This document shows positions 8,125-16,575 of a stretch of 64,000 nt of DNA, one piece after another. The stretch's first letter is position 1. The number at the start of each line of letters is the position of its first letter. The notes beneath the pieces are model-generated. The model ran no database searches, was not told where the DNA came from, and saw nothing but the letters and a program-made list of their open reading frames with translations. This stretch comes from Halothermothrix orenii H 168 (GTDB taxonomy: Bacteria > Bacillota > Halanaerobiia > Halanaerobiales > Halothermotrichaceae), in assembly GCF_000020485.1 (NCBI RefSeq), contig NC_011899.1, forward strand, positions 531,501 through 595,500. Reading direction: 5' to 3'. The translations under genes were made by a program, and so were the position numbers.

Positions 8125-9426
8125 ATGTTAGAAAAGATGTTTAAGCTAAAGGAGAATAACACCAGTGTCTCCACAGAAGTTACCGCAGGTATTACCACAT
8201 TTATGACCATGGCCTATATTATTTTTGTAAACCCCTCAATTTTGCATAATGGAGCGGGGATGCCTTTTGATGGTGTATTTATTGCTACTATAGCCGGTAT
8301 TATCCTGGGTACATTATGTATGGCCTTTTTGACTAACTATCCCTTTGCTCTGGCTTCCGGGATGGGGTTAAATGCCTTTTTTGCTTTTGTCGTTGTTAAA
8401 GGTATGGGGGTTAGCTGGCAGGTAGCCCTTGGATTAATATTCCTGGAAGGTATTATTTTTATTGTGTTAAGTGTTTTACCTGTTAGAAAAATGATTGTAA
8501 ATTCTATCCCCATGGGACTAAAAACCGCCATCAGTGCCGGTATTGGACTTTTTATTGCCTTTATTGGTTTGCAGAATGCGGGAATAGTTGTCGATGATCC
8601 CAATACATTAGTAACCATTGGTAACATCTTTACAGGTCCGGCCCTTGTAGCCCTGGTTGGCATCATAGTTACCGGTATTTTGCACTCCAGGGGTGTTAAA
8701 GGGTCATTGCTAATCGGTATTATTGTGGCTACTGTCTTTGGACTTTTAAATGGAGTAACAACACCTCCGGAAGATATTATCGCTATGCCCAGAATGGCAG
8801 AATGGTCACAGGTATTATTTAAACTTGACATTGCCGGGGCCCTGAATTTTGGTATGATTGCAGTTTTATTAACCTTCCTGTTTGTAGATATGTTTGATAC
8901 AGCTGGAACCCTGGTCGGGGTTAGTCAGCAGGCCGGTTACCTCGATGAAGATGGTAACCTGCCCAAAGCAAGCCGGGCTTTACTGGCAGATGCTATTGGT
9001 ACCACCGGTGGTGCTATTTTTGGGACAAGTACTGTAACCACCTATGTCGAATCCGCTTCCGGTGTTGCTGAAGGTGGTCGGACCGGTCTAACCGGTGTTG
9101 TTGTTTCTATACTCTTCTTCCTGTGCCTTTTCTTTAAACCACTGGTTGCCATTGTTCCCGGTGCTGCCACTGCTTCCGCGTTAATTATTGTGGGAACAAT
9201 GATGATGTCCAATATAACCAAGTTAGACTGGGGAGATTTTACTGAAGTCTTACCGGCTTTTATTACCATGATTGCTATGCCCTTAACCTACTCCATTGCC
9301 AACGGTATTGCTCTGGGTTTTATTACCTATCCACTGATTAAATTATTTACCGGTAAAGAAAAAGAAGTACACTGGCTGGTTTATGTGCTCGGGGTTATCT
9401 TTATAGCATACTATGTCTGGGTTTAA
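8125..9426 (+). CDS. pbuG: NCS2-family guanine/hypoxanthine permease
   Basis: Membrane permease for purine bases, 433 aa, of the AzgA/PbuG branch of the NCS2 family. The N-terminus (TEVTAGITTFMTMAYIIFVN) and the inner motif FDTAGTLVGVSQQAG are characteristic, as is GTSTVTTYVESASGVAEGGR. About 12-14 membrane segments are expected. The start is ATG at 8125 after AGGAGG at 8111-8116. The upstream guanine riboswitch supports guanine/hypoxanthine as substrate: the gene should be off when purines are plentiful. Confidence 0.95.
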   Translation: MLEKMFKLKENNTSVSTEVTAGITTFMTMAYIIFVNPSILHNGAGMPFDGVFIATIAGIILGTLCMAFLTNYPFALASGMGLNAFFAFVVVKGMGVSWQVALGLIFLEGIIFIVLSVLPVRKMIVNSIPMGLKTAISAGIGLFIAFIGLQNAGIVVDDPNTLVTIGNIFTGPALVALVGIIVTGILHSRGVKGSLLIGIIVATVFGLLNGVTTPPEDIIAMPRMAEWSQVLFKLDIAGALNFGMIAVLLTFLFVDMFDTAGTLVGVSQQAGYLDEDGNLPKASRALLADAIGTTGGAIFGTSTVTTYVESASGVAEGGRTGLTGVVVSILFFLCLFFKPLVAIVPGAATASALIIVGTMMMSNITKLDWGDFTEVLPAFITMIAMPLTYSIANGIALGFITYPLIKLFTGKEKEVHWLVYVLGVIFIAYYVWV

Positions 9427-9622
9427 GTAAATTATTTAAGTAAAATATCTAAAATATATCTGAAATTGGGATAATCGTGAGTTATGGTAATTGAATAGAT
9501 TAAATAGATTATAGTTAAGATTATTATAAAAACAATACAAAAGCAAAATATAATAGCACAATGGAAAAGCAAAATGTAAAAGTACATTCTATAAGATATG
9601 ATGCAGAAAAACAAAATGCAAG

Positions 9623-9651
9623 ACCGGGGTTTTGAAAAACCCCGGTTTTTT
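9623..9651 (+). terminator. Intrinsic terminator of pbuG
   Basis: ACCGGGGTTTT pairs with AAAACCCCGGT (up to 11 bp), followed by five or more T. The 307-base gap 9427-9733 otherwise holds only AT-rich DNA with a few short AAAAGCAAAAT-like repeats. Confidence 0.88.
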
Positions 9652-9733
9652 CTTTTATTGAATTCCTGTATCAGGTGTTTTCAATAAAAACCAGAAATTA
9701 TTTATTTTCAATGAGAGGTAGAAGATTTGTAAA

Positions 9734-10708
9734 TTAAAAGTTTTTGGGAGTGCCGGAATCGGTCCGGGCAATTAGTTCTTCGGGAAAGGGGGCAAAGTAA
9801 GTCTGTTTGAGTAAATAATCATCTTTATACTTTATAGCCCAGGATCTGATAATATTCTGGGGGACACTGAGGGGCACTTTTTTGTTTCTGAATTTCTGGA
9901 GAGTGTCCAGGAAAAAGGCTTTTTCTTCAGTTGTCAATTCATCGGAAAAATACCCCAGCCCGTGCATCAGAACATTGATATTAGAGTTATATCTGGGAGG
10001 GCGGGATAGTAATTTATTAAGGTGTTTTTCATATTTTTTAAAGACCTCAGATACCGGTAGTTTTTCATTATTGGCTGCTATCTTTCCCAGAATTCTCATT
10101 TCTTTCTGGTTATAGGCCATAAAAAGGAATTTATTAATGGTTTGGAAGTTTACTAACCCCCCCATTGTTTGTTGTTTTTTTGTCTCGCGGAAACGGGCAA
10201 GGGTAAAGAGTCTGGTTAAAAAATGTTCTCTGATCCTGAGGTTGGTTAATCTCCCCTCACTCTCAATAGCTGTATCAGGAAAGGTTGCAAGCACAGCTCC
10301 GGCAAAGAGACCGGAAGTCTTTTTTCCAGTAACATTGTTGATCTCTTTATGATAAATTTTTATATCTTTCAAACCACAGGAAGGAGACCTTTCTTTTAAA
10401 ATGAAACCCTCAACATCATTGAGTGAATTTAAAAAATCATGGCTGAAAGACAGCATGTCCCCGGTCAGGTCCCTGTCTTCGGCAGGTTGAACCAGTCTGA
10501 CCTCATCTCCATCGGCGATGAGGCGTAATGATTGACGTGGGGATGGTAGGCCAATGGCCGTTTCTGGGCAGACAGGGATAAAATTAACGAATTGTTTAAG
10601 CATGGATATAAATTTATTATTAAACTGGTGACCGTTATAATTACAGGCCTCAAAACCGAGGCATTTACTGACAACTACATTTGGTTTAGGAAATTGATTA
10701 TCCAACAT
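9734..10708 (-). CDS. YbgA-like protein (DUF523 + DUF1722)
   Basis: Protein of unknown biochemical role, 324 aa. The N-terminal DUF523 domain has conserved cysteines (SKCLGFEACNYNG, VCPETAIGLPSPRQSLRL, KERSPSCGLKD). The C-terminal DUF1722 half begins near FLFMAYNQKEMRILGKIAAN. DUF1722 is the E. coli YbgA domain, and ybgA is also next to photolyase in E. coli, so the pairing is an old genomic association. The frame opens at TTG 10723, but GAGGAGG sits just inside it; ATG at 10708 is correctly spaced and overlaps the photolyase stop by 11 bases. A link to light-dependent repair is inferred from context only. Confidence 0.85.
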   Translation of the reverse strand: MLDNQFPKPNVVVSKCLGFEACNYNGHQFNNKFISMLKQFVNFIPVCPETAIGLPSPRQSLRLIADGDEVRLVQPAEDRDLTGDMLSFSHDFLNSLNDVEGFILKERSPSCGLKDIKIYHKEINNVTGKKTSGLFAGAVLATFPDTAIESEGRLTNLRIREHFLTRLFTLARFRETKKQQTMGGLVNFQTINKFLFMAYNQKEMRILGKIAANNEKLPVSEVFKKYEKHLNKLLSRPPRYNSNINVLMHGLGYFSDELTTEEKAFFLDTLQKFRNKKVPLSVPQNIIRSWAIKYKDDYLLKQTYFAPFPEELIARTDSGTPKNF

Positions 10709-12098
10709 GTGATGCCTCCTCAAGGTTATGTATTCTTTTTAAATATAAGTCTATTTTAAATTTTCTTTTAAGACCACCGGAACTCATATACCTTACCTTT
10801 CCAAATATATTACACCCGGGCCAGGGACGGTCATGCTTACCAAAACACCAGGCTACCCCGGCAAACCCATTGGGGTCACGACCATCAAGGGCATATTTGT
10901 TATTTAAGTACAGGGCATATTTATAGGCAAGGTCAGGTGAGGAAGTCCATTCCAGTATTTTTTTGCCCCAGTACATTCTCATATACCCATGGATTTTACC
11001 TGTCAGTAAAAGTTCTTTCTGGGCAGCATTCCAGTAAGGGTCATGGGTTTTAGCATCTTCCAATTCCTGAAGTGAATAGCTAAATTCCCGGGTGTCATTT
11101 TCATGTTCTTTCAGAGTTTTTTTAGCCCAGTCCGGGAGAGATTTAATAGAATCATAATCAGGGTTATAATATACAAAATTAAAAGATAGCTCCCTCCTGA
11201 TTACAAGCTCCTCAAAAAATTCTTTAAAGCCTTTATCTATTTCATGTTTTTTACAATAGTTATTCCCCTTAATAATTAGGTGCAGGGGTGAGACCTGTCC
11301 AAAATGGAGGTAGGGGCTCATGTTGGAAATCCAGTTTTTAACAGGATCATTCCGGTATTCATGGTAGTCTTTAATTTTATTATGTAAAAAATCGTTATAT
11401 AAAGCCAGAGCACGGGTAGTGCCACCCCGGTATAAGTTAACTTCCGGTACAGTATTGTCAACTTTTAATCTATCAAGGCACAGGGTAACATTATCAAGGG
11501 GAATATCCTTATAGTTTATAAATGATAGCTTCAGGTCAAGGGAGCTTACCCTGATGGTCCTGGTATGTAAGGGATGGAGGAATTCAGGCAACTTACGGTA
11601 TAGTTTTTTTCTGATGGTATAGGCAGCATATTCTTCTTTAGAAGAGGCCACTTCAACAGGAACTATTACATTGCTTTCAACCTGGATCAGTGGACAGTCA
11701 ATCTGTTGGCTCACATTATTTCGCCAGGTTCGTTCGATTTTAAGATAACCCCTGTCTACTACCAGGAGAGAGGCATACTCTGCAAACTTTAAAATATCCT
11801 TGTCGGGGGGAACGGATTCAATAATCATTTTTATTCCCCGGTTATAGAGGGATTTCTTTACTTCCTGTAACCCTTCCAGCATAAATTGATAATGGCGTCG
11901 ATTAGCCTCCGGGAATGAGGTATCAATCCCGAAATAGACAAGCAGTGGTTTATTGGATTTATTGGCCTCGATGATGGCATACTCCAGGGCATGGTTGTAC
12001 TCTGTTCTCTGGGAGGCCTGCATCCAGTATAGAATATATTCCCCGCGTGGATTTATATTCTTTTTATTAAGGGGTTTTATTCTACTATTATGTATCAT
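10698..12098 (-). CDS. phr: Deoxyribodipyrimidine photolyase, class II
   Basis: Flavoprotein that uses light to split cyclobutane pyrimidine dimers, 466 aa. The N-terminal block YILYWMQASQRTEYNHALEY and the C-terminal blocks MYWGKKILEW, NNKYALDGRDPNGFAGVAWC and FGKHDRPW are hallmarks of class II enzymes rather than the class I type of E. coli. An in-frame GTG at 12107 overlaps the SD; ATG at 12098 lies eight bases after AAAGG and is preferred. It is translated just before the YbgA-like gene and lies 150 bases after the TIGR03915-type gene. Confidence 0.95.
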   Translation of the reverse strand: MIHNSRIKPLNKKNINPRGEYILYWMQASQRTEYNHALEYAIIEANKSNKPLLVYFGIDTSFPEANRRHYQFMLEGLQEVKKSLYNRGIKMIIESVPPDKDILKFAEYASLLVVDRGYLKIERTWRNNVSQQIDCPLIQVESNVIVPVEVASSKEEYAAYTIRKKLYRKLPEFLHPLHTRTIRVSSLDLKLSFINYKDIPLDNVTLCLDRLKVDNTVPEVNLYRGGTTRALALYNDFLHNKIKDYHEYRNDPVKNWISNMSPYLHFGQVSPLHLIIKGNNYCKKHEIDKGFKEFFEELVIRRELSFNFVYYNPDYDSIKSLPDWAKKTLKEHENDTREFSYSLQELEDAKTHDPYWNAAQKELLLTGKIHGYMRMYWGKKILEWTSSPDLAYKYALYLNNKYALDGRDPNGFAGVAWCFGKHDRPWPGCNIFGKVRYMSSGGLKRKFKIDLYLKRIHNLEEASHVG

Positions 12099-12248
12099 AT
12101 TATTCACCTTTGAACTATGTAAGAGAATTTTTTAAAAAGAGAACCAGTTATTTTTTTATAATAAACTGAAGGACAGGGATACGGAAGTTACTGTGCAGTT
12201 TTCAAATCAGAAAAACCAGTTGCGAAAATATATATATAAGACGATATA

Positions 12249-12992
12249 TTAGCTCTCAGGATTCTCAATGAGATATTCCCGGTATTTTTTAGGCATAAAT
12301 TGTCTCTGAAGTTTTTTATTTTTCCTGTTGGGTATAGCAACACTTTTAAAGTACTCCTGCCACATCTTTTGAAAGGCAAGTTCTTCGTTATCTGGTTGAA
12401 TTTTAAGGTCAGAAGAAAGATCCCCGATTAACCATTCTGTTTTATTATAAATAGCGGCCAGTTCCCTTTTTTTATCATGAATAACCCATTTCTGGGACGG
12501 AAGCCTCCGGGCAAAGTGGGGAGCAAGAATAGTCAGTATATTAAAATCGGGTTTGATGGGGGCATAATATATATCTTCTGGGAGGTTTCTAAACCTGATT
12601 AAACCAAGCATACGATGTGATTCTCTGCTTACCTTTCTGGCCATTTTTTTTACTTCCAATACCCACTCATCAGTCAGGACATTATGAATATCCTTCCCTT
12701 TAACAAGACCAAGTTTAATATAGTGGTATATATTTTTTTCAACATTGGGTTTTTCAGATAGAAAGCTGTAATAAATCTCTTTTAAAGCCCGTTGTCCCAG
12801 TCTGATTTTAAGTTCTGTAGATAGCTTAAGGGATAATTCCTGATCTGTTTTAATATAAACAGGTTTAGAAAATAAACTATTGTTATAAGAGTTTTTTCTG
12901 ACAATCCGGTCCGGTTCAATATTATTTTCAAGGGCATGATTAATTGCTGTCATTAAGCCCTCAAAGGAACCATCATAAAGGTAAATAACCAC
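12249..12992 (-). CDS. TIGR03915-type (DUF4130) DNA-metabolism protein
   Basis: Protein of 247 aa starting with the family-like VIYLYDGSFEGLMTAI. The middle has basic helices (KKMARKVSRESHRMLGLIRF) and the end has a conserved block (ILAPHFARRLPSQKWVIHDK). It resembles the family described as a probable DNA metabolism protein, usually encoded beside a radical SAM partner, as here. GTG at 12992 is seven bases after AAGGAGG; an ATG closer to the SD is out of frame. The reaction is not known. A role in DNA repair or modification follows from the partner and the photolyase next door. Confidence 0.8.
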   Translation of the reverse strand: MVIYLYDGSFEGLMTAINHALENNIEPDRIVRKNSYNNSLFSKPVYIKTDQELSLKLSTELKIRLGQRALKEIYYSFLSEKPNVEKNIYHYIKLGLVKGKDIHNVLTDEWVLEVKKMARKVSRESHRMLGLIRFRNLPEDIYYAPIKPDFNILTILAPHFARRLPSQKWVIHDKKRELAAIYNKTEWLIGDLSSDLKIQPDNEELAFQKMWQEYFKSVAIPNRKNKKLQRQFMPKKYREYLIENPES

Positions 12993-13091
12993 CGGGCATC
13001 CTCCTTTATCAGTTTAAAAAAATACTTTAAATAGTCAAAGGGAGTTTTGATTTGTAGTAAACTGAAAGTATATATCGAAATCAATAAGAGA

Positions 13092-14339
13092 TTATGGGCC
13101 AGAGGTAAAAAGAGATAGCTGCACGGAAGTACTGGATAAATCATTACCTGAAAGTCTGTCCATTATTAAGTCCTTCTCAAAAGGAATACCTCCGTAATAT
13201 TTACCCTTACATGTTATAAAAAAGCGGGCCCGTTTGAGGACTACTCCAAGTTTAGATAGATTAAAGTAGTTCAGGTGGGCTTCCTTTCTTGCCTTAACAA
13301 TTCTCCGGGCTGATTTAAGGCCAATTCCAGGCACCCGCAGGAGAGTTTCGTAGGGGGCAGTATTGATCTCAACCGGAAAGAGATAGAAATGATTCAGGGC
13401 CCAGTTTACTTTAGGGTCAAACCTGGTATCAAGATTTGGTTTTTCCGGTGTCAGTAATTCCCTGGAGGTAAAACCATAAAAACGGATTAGCCAGTCAGCC
13501 TGATACAGGCGGTGCTCCCTCAGTAAAGGTGGTTTCTTAAGGGCCGGAAGCCGGGGATGTTTAGCTACTGGAATATAGGCAGAGTAGTAGACTCTTTTTA
13601 AGTAATATTTTTTATAAAGATTTTCAGATAGTTTTAATATAGTGTAATCTGGTTCAGGACTGGCCCCTACTATCAGCTGAGTACTTTGACCCGCCGGGAC
13701 AAAGGAGGGGGCATTTCTGAACTTTTTTCTTTCATATTTGTTGGTTTTGATATTTTTTCCAATAAACTTCATGGGGGTGACAATATTTTCAACTTTTTTC
13801 TGTGGGGCTAATTTCTTAAGGGTTTTCCGGGTTGGTAATTCTATATTGACACTTAATCTATCAGCATAGTGACCGGCTTCGTTGATTAATTGTAGATCAG
13901 CACCGGGAATAGCCTTGAGATGAATGTATCCATTAAATTTATAATCTTTCCTTAAAAGTCTGGCTGTTTTAACCAGTCTTTCCATAGTGTAATCAGGGTT
14001 TTTATGAACAGCAGAACTTAAAAACAGGCCTTCAATGTAATTTCGTTTATAAAAATTTACAGTGATTCTGGCCACTTCTTCAGGTGTAAATGAGGCCCGG
14101 GGTATGTCATTTGAAATCCTGTTTATACAGTAAGCACAATCATAGATACAGTAATTGGTGAATAATATTTTGAGAAGGGAGATGCAGCGTCCGTCATCTG
14201 ACCAGCTATGACAGATTCCACCTGAGGCAGTATTTCCCATGCCGTCAGGAGAGTTTCTTCTCCTGCTACCACTTGAAGAACAGGAGACATCGTATCTGGC
14301 AGCTGCTGATAGAATTTTAATTTTTTGCAAAATTTCCAT
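13092..14339 (-). CDS. Radical SAM DNA modification/repair protein (TIGR03916 type)
   Basis: Putative DNA-acting radical SAM enzyme, 415 aa. The [4Fe-4S] motif CxxxCxxC is CIYDCAYC at residues 64-71, with the N-terminal block typical of the family (LSAAARYDVSCSSSGSRRR). A helix-hairpin-helix DNA-binding motif lies near the C-terminus (INTAPYETLLRVPGIGLKSA). This combination defines the family annotated as putative DNA modification/repair radical SAM protein. ATG at 14339 follows GGGGTGG. The partner protein starts 99 bases after its stop. The lesion or modification it acts on is unknown. Confidence 0.9.
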   Translation of the reverse strand: MEILQKIKILSAAARYDVSCSSSGSRRRNSPDGMGNTASGGICHSWSDDGRCISLLKILFTNYCIYDCAYCINRISNDIPRASFTPEEVARITVNFYKRNYIEGLFLSSAVHKNPDYTMERLVKTARLLRKDYKFNGYIHLKAIPGADLQLINEAGHYADRLSVNIELPTRKTLKKLAPQKKVENIVTPMKFIGKNIKTNKYERKKFRNAPSFVPAGQSTQLIVGASPEPDYTILKLSENLYKKYYLKRVYYSAYIPVAKHPRLPALKKPPLLREHRLYQADWLIRFYGFTSRELLTPEKPNLDTRFDPKVNWALNHFYLFPVEINTAPYETLLRVPGIGLKSARRIVKARKEAHLNYFNLSKLGVVLKRARFFITCKGKYYGGIPFEKDLIMDRLSGNDLSSTSVQLSLFTSGP

Positions 14340-14489
14340 ATAACCACCCCATCAAAGCTAATTATAACATACATTTGTTTAGGTAGCAATTAGTTAATTA
14401 TCAGTCATATTCAATCAGTTAGTATCATTTATATATTGTATTGTAACCTGTTTAATACATAAATTGTTCTGTTAAAAACATTAATTTTT

Positions 14490-14518
14490 TTGACATAAAT
14501 TAAAAATAGTGTTAAAAT
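14490..14518 (+). promoter_or_regulatory. Sigma-A promoter of the TetR/RND operon
   Basis: TTGACA (14490-14495), a 17-base spacer and TAAAAT (14513-14518). The predicted start of transcription falls at the edge of the operator just downstream. Confidence 0.82.
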
Positions 14519-14525
14519 AATAATT

Positions 14526-14541
14526 GACTGACCGGTAGGTC
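14526..14541 (+). promoter_or_regulatory. Candidate TetR operator
   Basis: GACTGACCGGTAGGTC has a perfect palindromic core ACCGGT and matching GAC/GTC ends, the style of many TetR-family efflux operators. It covers the predicted transcription start, between the promoter and the tetR gene, so autorepression of the whole efflux operon is likely. Confidence 0.7.
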
Positions 14542-14568
14542 GAGAAGAATATACCAGGAGGAGATAGC

Positions 14569-15153
14569 ATGAAAGGGCAGGAAGCATTAACTACCAGAGA
14601 TGAAATATTGAAGGCTGCCAGGAATTTATTTGCCGAGAGGGGGTTCCATGAGGCTTCCATGTCCAGTATTGCTAAAGAAGCCGGAGTAGGCAAAGGGACC
14701 CTGTACTGGTATTTTGACAGTAAACAGGAACTATTTAAGGAATTAATAAAAACCGGTGGTAAAATTATTGAAGACAAGATACATAAATGGGTAAAAGAGG
14801 AGACTTCACCTGAAGAATTTATAAAAATGTTTATTGAAACAGGACTGAAACATCTTTCCAATAATAAAAGAATAATCAGGGCATTATTCTCCAGTGATGA
14901 ACTGGGAAGAGAGTTTAAGCGAGAATTATTTGAAACCAGGTACAGAATTATTAACAGTCTGGAAATGGTGATACAGCAGGGGATAAATGAAGGGAAATTT
15001 AGAGAGGTTTCAACCAGACACGCTGCTGCCGCTATTATAGGTATAATAAATGGTATGACTCCAGCTTTATTATGTGATACTGAAGATGATATAGAGGAGC
15101 TGCTCGGTTTCAGTTTTGATTTTATTATGAAAGGATTGGGGAAGGGGGATTAA
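14569..15153 (+). CDS. TetR-family transcriptional regulator of efflux operon
   Basis: Repressor of 194 aa. The N-terminal TetR helix-turn-helix is complete (residues about 9-55, ending AGVGKGTLYWYFDSKQELF) and a variable ligand-binding domain follows. ATG at 14569 is preceded by AGGAGGAG. It is the first gene of an operon with a TolC-like channel, a periplasmic adaptor and an RND pump, so it probably senses a pump substrate and represses from the dyad at 14526-14541. Confidence 0.93.
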   Translation: MKGQEALTTRDEILKAARNLFAERGFHEASMSSIAKEAGVGKGTLYWYFDSKQELFKELIKTGGKIIEDKIHKWVKEETSPEEFIKMFIETGLKHLSNNKRIIRALFSSDELGREFKRELFETRYRIINSLEMVIQQGINEGKFREVSTRHAAAAIIGIINGMTPALLCDTEDDIEELLGFSFDFIMKGLGKGD

Positions 15154-15159
15154 AAAAGA

Positions 15160-16575
15160 ATGTTTTTAAATAAAAGGTATATTTATTTTATTGTCATTTT
15201 AATGATGTTCAGTATTTTGGTACCTCTGGATAAAATATATGCTGAAGAAGTACTTACATTAACTGAAGTATTACAGGCAGGACTAAAGGAAAACCCGGAT
15301 ATTAAGAATACAAGACTGGATCTGGAAAATGCCAGGTTAGATTTGAGCATTTCCTGGCGTAACCTTTTACCTGAAGTAAACCTGCAGTCGGCCTATACCA
15401 GGTTAGGGGAGCCACCACAGGTCCCGGGTTTTCAGTATCAACGTGTAGAGACCGGTATCCCGGGAGAATATCCCGACAGTGATATTGTATACTTATATCC
15501 TGAAATGATTGAAGGTCCTCAGGATAATTATACAACTACTATCACCTTAAACCAGCCCCTGTTTATGGGAGGGAGGTTGCTTCTGGGGATAGATCAGGCC
15601 AGAAAGGGTGTTGAACTGGCTAGAAGTGTCCTGGAGCAGAAAAAGGAAGATACCCTGTACCAGCTCATTAACACCTATTATAATACCTTGCTGTTATCAG
15701 ACCGGCTACAGGTTGAAGAAGAGGGCCTGGACCTGATCAGGGAGCAAAAAGAGGTAATCAGGGCCGGTATTGAAGCCGGAACTATTTTAAAGACAGATCT
15801 TCTCCAGGTGGAGATTGAAGAAAATAAAGCCTGGCAGCGTCTCCAGAAGGTAAAAAATCAGTATAAACTTGCCCTGAAACAATTATATGTAATGTCCGGG
15901 CTGGATAAAAGTGTTTTGAAGGAGCAAGAGGTTATACTTAAGAAGCCTCAGTTTAAACCTGAAGTAAATATAAATGATCTGTCCAGTCTCATAAAATTAG
16001 CTAAAGAGAACAGGCCTGATTTAAAAATGTTATCCATCAATGAAGAGATGATAAAAAACAATATAACTATGGAAAAAAGAAGCAACTGGCCCAGTTTTAT
16101 GGTCAGTGGAAACTATTCCTGGCAGGGTGAGGAGTTAAAATTTGAAGACCCTGAATGGACAGTTACCATAAGTGGGAGTCTACCCCTGTTTCAGGGTGGT
16201 AAATCGGGAAAGAGACTCAAAAAGATTAATAATGAATTTGATAAGATCAGAGAGAAAAAGCAATATGTTTCAGAAATGGTTGAGGTTGAAGTAACAAATG
16301 TTTTTAACAAAATAAATGAACTTGAAGAAAATGTTGTTATTCAAGACCAGAATTTAAACAAGGCGCAGGAAAATTTAAGACTGGTTAATAGCAGGTATAA
16401 AGTAGGAATGGTCACCAATCTTGATGTTATGAATGCCCGGTTGTTGTATCGGCAGAGTAAACTGGGACTCCTTCAGGCTGAGTTTAATTATAAACTGGCC
16501 ATGTATGAACTGTTATATAAAACCGGAAGACTTGGAGAGTTTGTTGAGGAGGTAGTTAACAATGAAACCAAATAA
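15160..16575 (+). CDS. TolC-family outer-membrane efflux channel
   Basis: Outer-membrane factor of a tripartite efflux pump, 471 aa. A signal peptide occupies about residues 1-28 (ending IYAEE). The mature protein has the two TolC-type repeats, each starting with an LxxALxxNPxL-like helix (LTEVLQAGLKENPDIKNTRL near the N-terminus, LIKLAKENRPDLKML in the middle) and long coiled-coil helices. A TolC channel makes sense only with an outer membrane, so this gene is strong evidence for a diderm envelope. It starts six bases after tetR, and the adaptor gene overlaps its end. Confidence 0.93.
   Translation: MFLNKRYIYFIVILMMFSILVPLDKIYAEEVLTLTEVLQAGLKENPDIKNTRLDLENARLDLSISWRNLLPEVNLQSAYTRLGEPPQVPGFQYQRVETGIPGEYPDSDIVYLYPEMIEGPQDNYTTTITLNQPLFMGGRLLLGIDQARKGVELARSVLEQKKEDTLYQLINTYYNTLLLSDRLQVEEEGLDLIREQKEVIRAGIEAGTILKTDLLQVEIEENKAWQRLQKVKNQYKLALKQLYVMSGLDKSVLKEQEVILKKPQFKPEVNINDLSSLIKLAKENRPDLKMLSINEEMIKNNITMEKRSNWPSFMVSGNYSWQGEELKFEDPEWTVTISGSLPLFQGGKSGKRLKKINNEFDKIREKKQYVSEMVEVEVTNVFNKINELEENVVIQDQNLNKAQENLRLVNSRYKVGMVTNLDVMNARLLYRQSKLGLLQAEFNYKLAMYELLYKTGRLGEFVEEVVNNETK

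Noticed and set aside
7866-8144. A 92-codon open frame upstream of pbuG
   Set aside because: It runs through the promoter -10 region, the riboswitch aptamer and the terminator, has no SD, and its sequence is fully explained by the riboswitch.
8337-8831. 164-codon frame opposite pbuG
   Set aside because: Antisense shadow of a membrane protein gene, no SD, no family-like sequence.
9530-9620. Short AAAAGCAAAAT-like repeats as a CRISPR or iteron array
   Set aside because: Copies are few, imperfect and irregularly spaced in plain AT-rich DNA.
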